NCBI GenBank assembly: GCA_964523295.1
Contig: CAZGAH010000002.1
Span: 80,688-144,687, forward strand
From: CAZGAH01 sp964523295
GTDB taxonomy: Bacteria > Desulfobacterota > Desulfovibrionia > Desulfovibrionales > Desulfovibrionaceae
Length of the DNA stretch: 64,000 bases
Direction of reading: 5' to 3'
The notes below the pieces were generated by a model. That model was not told the DNA's origin, did no database searches, and saw only the letters and a program-made list of their open reading frames with translations. The translations under genes and the position numbers were made by a program. Shown one piece after another: positions 59,649-64,000 of the stretch. Position 1 is the first letter of the stretch. Each line of letters opens with the position of its first letter.

Positions 59649-60158
59649 ATAGCCACATACCGCCACATCGAGGGCGTCCTCGTCACGGCGCAGTTCGCTG
59701 AGGAACACGGGCAGCGTTACCGCTATCGGCTCGACGTCGCGCTCGAGGTGCAGCCGTCGCCGTGCCTGACGGCGTGCGTGATCATGATGAATCCGAGCTA
59801 CGCCTGCGTCGAGCACGCGGACAAGTCGGTGCAGTTTATGGAGCGCGTCGTCTTTCTCAAGGGTTTGCCCGAATTCGCGGGCGTCGGTCGTCTGATCGTG
59901 GTCAACCAGTTCGCCAAAATCCAGACGCACGCGTTTCAAGGACAAGCGCACGAACTCGGCTCACGGAACGACGCGGCTATTGCAGAAGCGTTCGCGCAGT
60001 CGGAGATCATCATTCTGGGCTGGGGCTGCGCGAACCCTTTCCGGGAGCGTATCGACTTCGTCCACGGCATTCTGGACGGCATGACCGGCAAACGCCTCTA
60101 CCAGACACGCACGCACCCTTCCCGGGCACGCTACGAGGGGTTCATCATCCCGCTGTGA
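59649..60158 (+). CDS. DUF1643 protein, apparent ATA start
   Basis: 169 residues if begun at ATA 59649 (IATYRHIEGVLVTAQFAEE), placed seven bases after a strong AAAGGAG. The frame upstream of the only conventional in-frame starts, GTG (59748) and later ATG, is rich in protein-like sequence, so truncation to those would lose the N-terminal beta strands. Core: SPCLTACVIMMNPSYACVEH (the NPS signature), FAGVGRLIVVNQFA and IIILGWGCANPFRERI, all typical of DUF1643, which has a small alpha/beta fold of unknown function and often sits in mobile or defence loci. Either an ATA start is used, a sequencing error changed ATG to ATA, or the gene is mutated. Confidence 0.75.
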   Translation: MATYRHIEGVLVTAQFAEEHGQRYRYRLDVALEVQPSPCLTACVIMMNPSYACVEHADKSVQFMERVVFLKGLPEFAGVGRLIVVNQFAKIQTHAFQGQAHELGSRNDAAIAEAFAQSEIIILGWGCANPFRERIDFVHGILDGMTGKRLYQTRTHPSRARYEGFIIPL

Positions 60159-60323
60159 CGGCGGGGCGACTTCAGGAGCACTGCGATTAACGCATTTTCG
60201 CCTTGAAACAAGACGCTGCACGAATACAGCAGAACCGTGTTTCAGGGAAATGCATACGCGCAGCTACCCTTTTTCAAAGGCAGGAGACTCTGCCCCTGGC
60301 GACCGAGCGACCGTAGCGCCCGG

Positions 60324-63548
<3,225 letters not shown>

Positions 63549-63911
63549 ACCCCCCCCAGGGGAGCCCGTGTTGGCGGAAGGCCTGCAAGCGAACCGGACC
63601 TGACGGGTCCGCAGGCCTGATAACGATGGGCTCAGATCGTTAAACAGTATGGCGATGGCCCGCCGTACGCGCCTGTCTTCGCCTTCCCATGCTTTCCCCT
63701 CCGTACGGCGACCGTCTACCATCTCAAAAGACAGAGCGGCCCTGACATCCCCCCATCCGGACTGCTCATTATCGTATGCCCTGTTTGCCGTCAGTTCGTC
63801 CAGCCTGAAATTGGCAGGAATTCTAGGCTGTGGCCCTGCCCTAAAGAAAGCGACAGCTCAGGCCCTGACAACGCACTAAAATAGGATACATTTTTCGGTC
63901 CTTCCGGCTTC
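63549..63911. other. Intergenic region at the right end
   Basis: About 360 bases upstream of the PAS kinase with no credible gene or RNA seen. Open frames here are short and lack ribosome sites. Confidence 0.5.
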
Positions 63912-64000
63912 TCAGTGGGTGCCCCCGGTTTTGCTGAGGGCCGGGTAGAGGTTCAGCCCGCCGCAAAAGAAGCAGATCGCCATCTTGAAGTGGTCCCTGT
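63912..64000 (-). CDS. C-terminal end of an unidentified protein, cut by the window edge
   Basis: 28 codons are visible: RDHFKMAICFFCGGLNLYPA then LSKTGGTH and TGA at 63912. It contains CFFCGG. No family can be given from this length; the rest lies to the right of the window. Confidence 0.4.
   Translation of the reverse strand, partial: RDHFKMAICFFCGGLNLYPALSKTGGTH

Overview
The window looks like a scaffolded chromosome segment from a GC-rich Gram-negative bacterium, most likely a deltaproteobacterium close to Desulfovibrionales. This rests on gene content: a GAK-type ATP-grasp protein, a ZraP-like periplasmic metal-binding protein, PyrK/PyrD, very large hybrid histidine kinases and a BamD lipoprotein. 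The species cannot be fixed from the sequence. Four runs of exactly 10 N (16190, 27894, 47001, 62436) are assembly gaps. Two of them break reading frames inside otherwise intact genes (nagZ-like and fusA-like), and cysS carries a probable one-base error.

Layout. 1-1945: glycogen phosphorylase running off the left edge. 2141-2444: relic of an Mrr-type restriction enzyme. 2524-3677: Fic gene with a palindromic upstream site. 3838-10674: two closely spaced genes, a PEP-synthase-like protein with an unusual C-terminus and a 1398-residue SNF2 helicase. 10761-17112: hybrid kinase, a probable amidohydrolase relic and cardiolipin synthase. 17309-22446: accessory island with a RelE/HTH toxin-antitoxin pair, an N6-adenine methyltransferase whose 5' part is duplicated as a 645-bp direct repeat, and a second Fic gene between the copies. 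22509-29037: GAK ATP-grasp, ZraP-like protein, type IV pilus/type II secretion ATPase, an unknown exported protein and an exported GH3 hexosaminidase. 29118-35221: two more hybrid kinases. 35684-38557: orphan polysaccharide-export permease and a coupled gene pair ending in an ImmA-like protein without HExxH. 38589-43533: cysS, DHH phosphoesterase, alpha/beta hydrolase and a flippase. 43827-54651: housekeeping block of trxA-trxB-bamD, a HisD-like gene, fusA-like, DUF2062, ksgA, groES behind a CIRCE operator, two FmdB-type zinc ribbons, a PDZ-less DegP-like protease and a chemoreceptor. 55016-56799: AT-rich ABC-ATPase plus DUF4276 (TOPRIM-like) pair. 57054-58770: pyrD and pyrK. 59437-60158: HsdR tail relic and a DUF1643 gene with an apparent ATA start. 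60324-63548: a fourth hybrid kinase.

Working together: the trx-bamD and fusA-ksgA blocks look like operons from short spacings or overlaps. Genome-defence and conflict genes are scattered as small cassettes between housekeeping genes: Mrr relic, HsdR relic, methyltransferase, two Fic genes, RelE pair, ImmA-like pair and the ATPase-DUF4276 pair. The best candidates for undescribed biology are the ATPase-DUF4276 pair, the HExxH-less ImmA pair and the PEP-synthase-like/SNF2 pair.
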